Below are positions 5,249 through 5,360 of a stretch of DNA of 5,360 nt, one piece after another. Origin of the DNA: Flavobacterium psychrophilum (GTDB lineage: Bacteria > Bacteroidota > Bacteroidia > Flavobacteriales > Flavobacteriaceae); contig CAMCTL010000204.1 in the NCBI GenBank assembly GCA_945878515.1, positions 1 to 5,360 of the forward strand, given 5' to 3'. A model generated the notes under the pieces. It was not told where the DNA came from, ran no database searches, and was given only the letters and a program-made list of their open reading frames with translations. Within the stretch, counting starts at the first letter, position 1, and each line of letters opens with the position of its first letter. A program made the position numbers and the translations under genes.

Positions 5249-5360
5249 TATTATTTATTGGTCTGTCAAAGATAAATTTATTGACATATTGAACTAAAGT
5301 TAAAGCTGTTATTTTGGCTAAAATTCTTGTTTTAAATCCTTGAAAAGATTTAGCATAATT
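5214..5360 (-). mobile_element. End of an IS982-like insertion sequence (partial, runs off the window)
   Basis: The left border is placed near ACCCGTTGGG (5214-5223), where the barrel gene loses its character. The interior carries the 3' end of a transposase gene on the minus strand, with its stop about 15 nt from the proposed border, typical of compact insertion sequences. The terminal inverted repeat and target duplication cannot be confirmed because the other end is outside the window. The border is uncertain by several bases. Confidence 0.65.
5229..5360 (-). CDS. IS982-family-like transposase, C-terminal 43 residues (partial)
   Basis: Reading the minus strand from the right edge gives an open frame of 43 codons ending at TAA (complement of 5229-5231). 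The start NYAKSFQGFKTRILAKITA and the ending FIFDRPINNIKTQII are recognisable as the extreme C-terminus of DDE transposases of the IS982 type common in Flavobacterium. The catalytic residues lie upstream, beyond the window. The gene converges on the lipoprotein gene and overlaps its last 20 bases. Assignment is by recognition of a short piece; a related DDE family is possible. Confidence 0.75.
   Translation of the reverse strand, partial: NYAKSFQGFKTRILAKITALTLVQYVNKFIFDRPINNIKTQII

Overview
The window comes from an AT-rich Bacteroidota genome, very probably Flavobacterium or a close relative. The protein sequences match the flavobacterial style of the Phe/Tyr enzymes, start codons are preceded by A-rich leaders rather than clear Shine-Dalgarno sites, and a TAnnTTTG-type -7 promoter box is present. 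The assignment rests on recognition, not on a search.

Layout: (1) Positions 1-135 hold the C-terminal end of an unidentified, probably membrane-associated protein and an intrinsic terminator. (2) Positions 144-4363 are a four-gene, same-strand cluster with gaps of 66, 71 and 93 nt and no clear internal terminator: prephenate dehydratase (pheA), a class I/II PLP aminotransferase, prephenate dehydrogenase (tyrA) and a DAHP synthase-chorismate mutase fusion. A strong terminator follows at 4386-4420. (3) Positions 4421-5248 hold a promoter-like region and a lipoprotein gene whose C-terminal outer-membrane beta-barrel stops abruptly. (4) From about 5214 to the right edge is the end of an insertion sequence. 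It reads on the minus strand as the last 43 residues of an IS982-like transposase and appears to have cut the lipoprotein gene.

Together the four enzymes cover both ends of Phe/Tyr synthesis. The fusion protein makes DAHP (entry to the shikimate pathway) and converts chorismate to prephenate. PheA and TyrA then split prephenate into phenylpyruvate and 4-hydroxyphenylpyruvate, and the aminotransferase can transaminate both to Phe and Tyr.

The most unusual signal is a dispersed GC-rich palindromic repeat in an otherwise AT-rich locus. Two copies share an identical 19-nt core. One lies inside the 5' end of pheA and is translated as a foreign N-terminal extension. The other lies between tyrA and the DAHP synthase gene, paired with a related inverted element that is translated as the tail of TyrA. 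In pheA the geometry suggests that an insertion of about 47 bp disconnected the ancestral start codon and that an ATG 7 nt upstream restored the frame. No wholly new system is evident; the notable features are repeat-driven protein remodelling and an IS-truncated surface protein.
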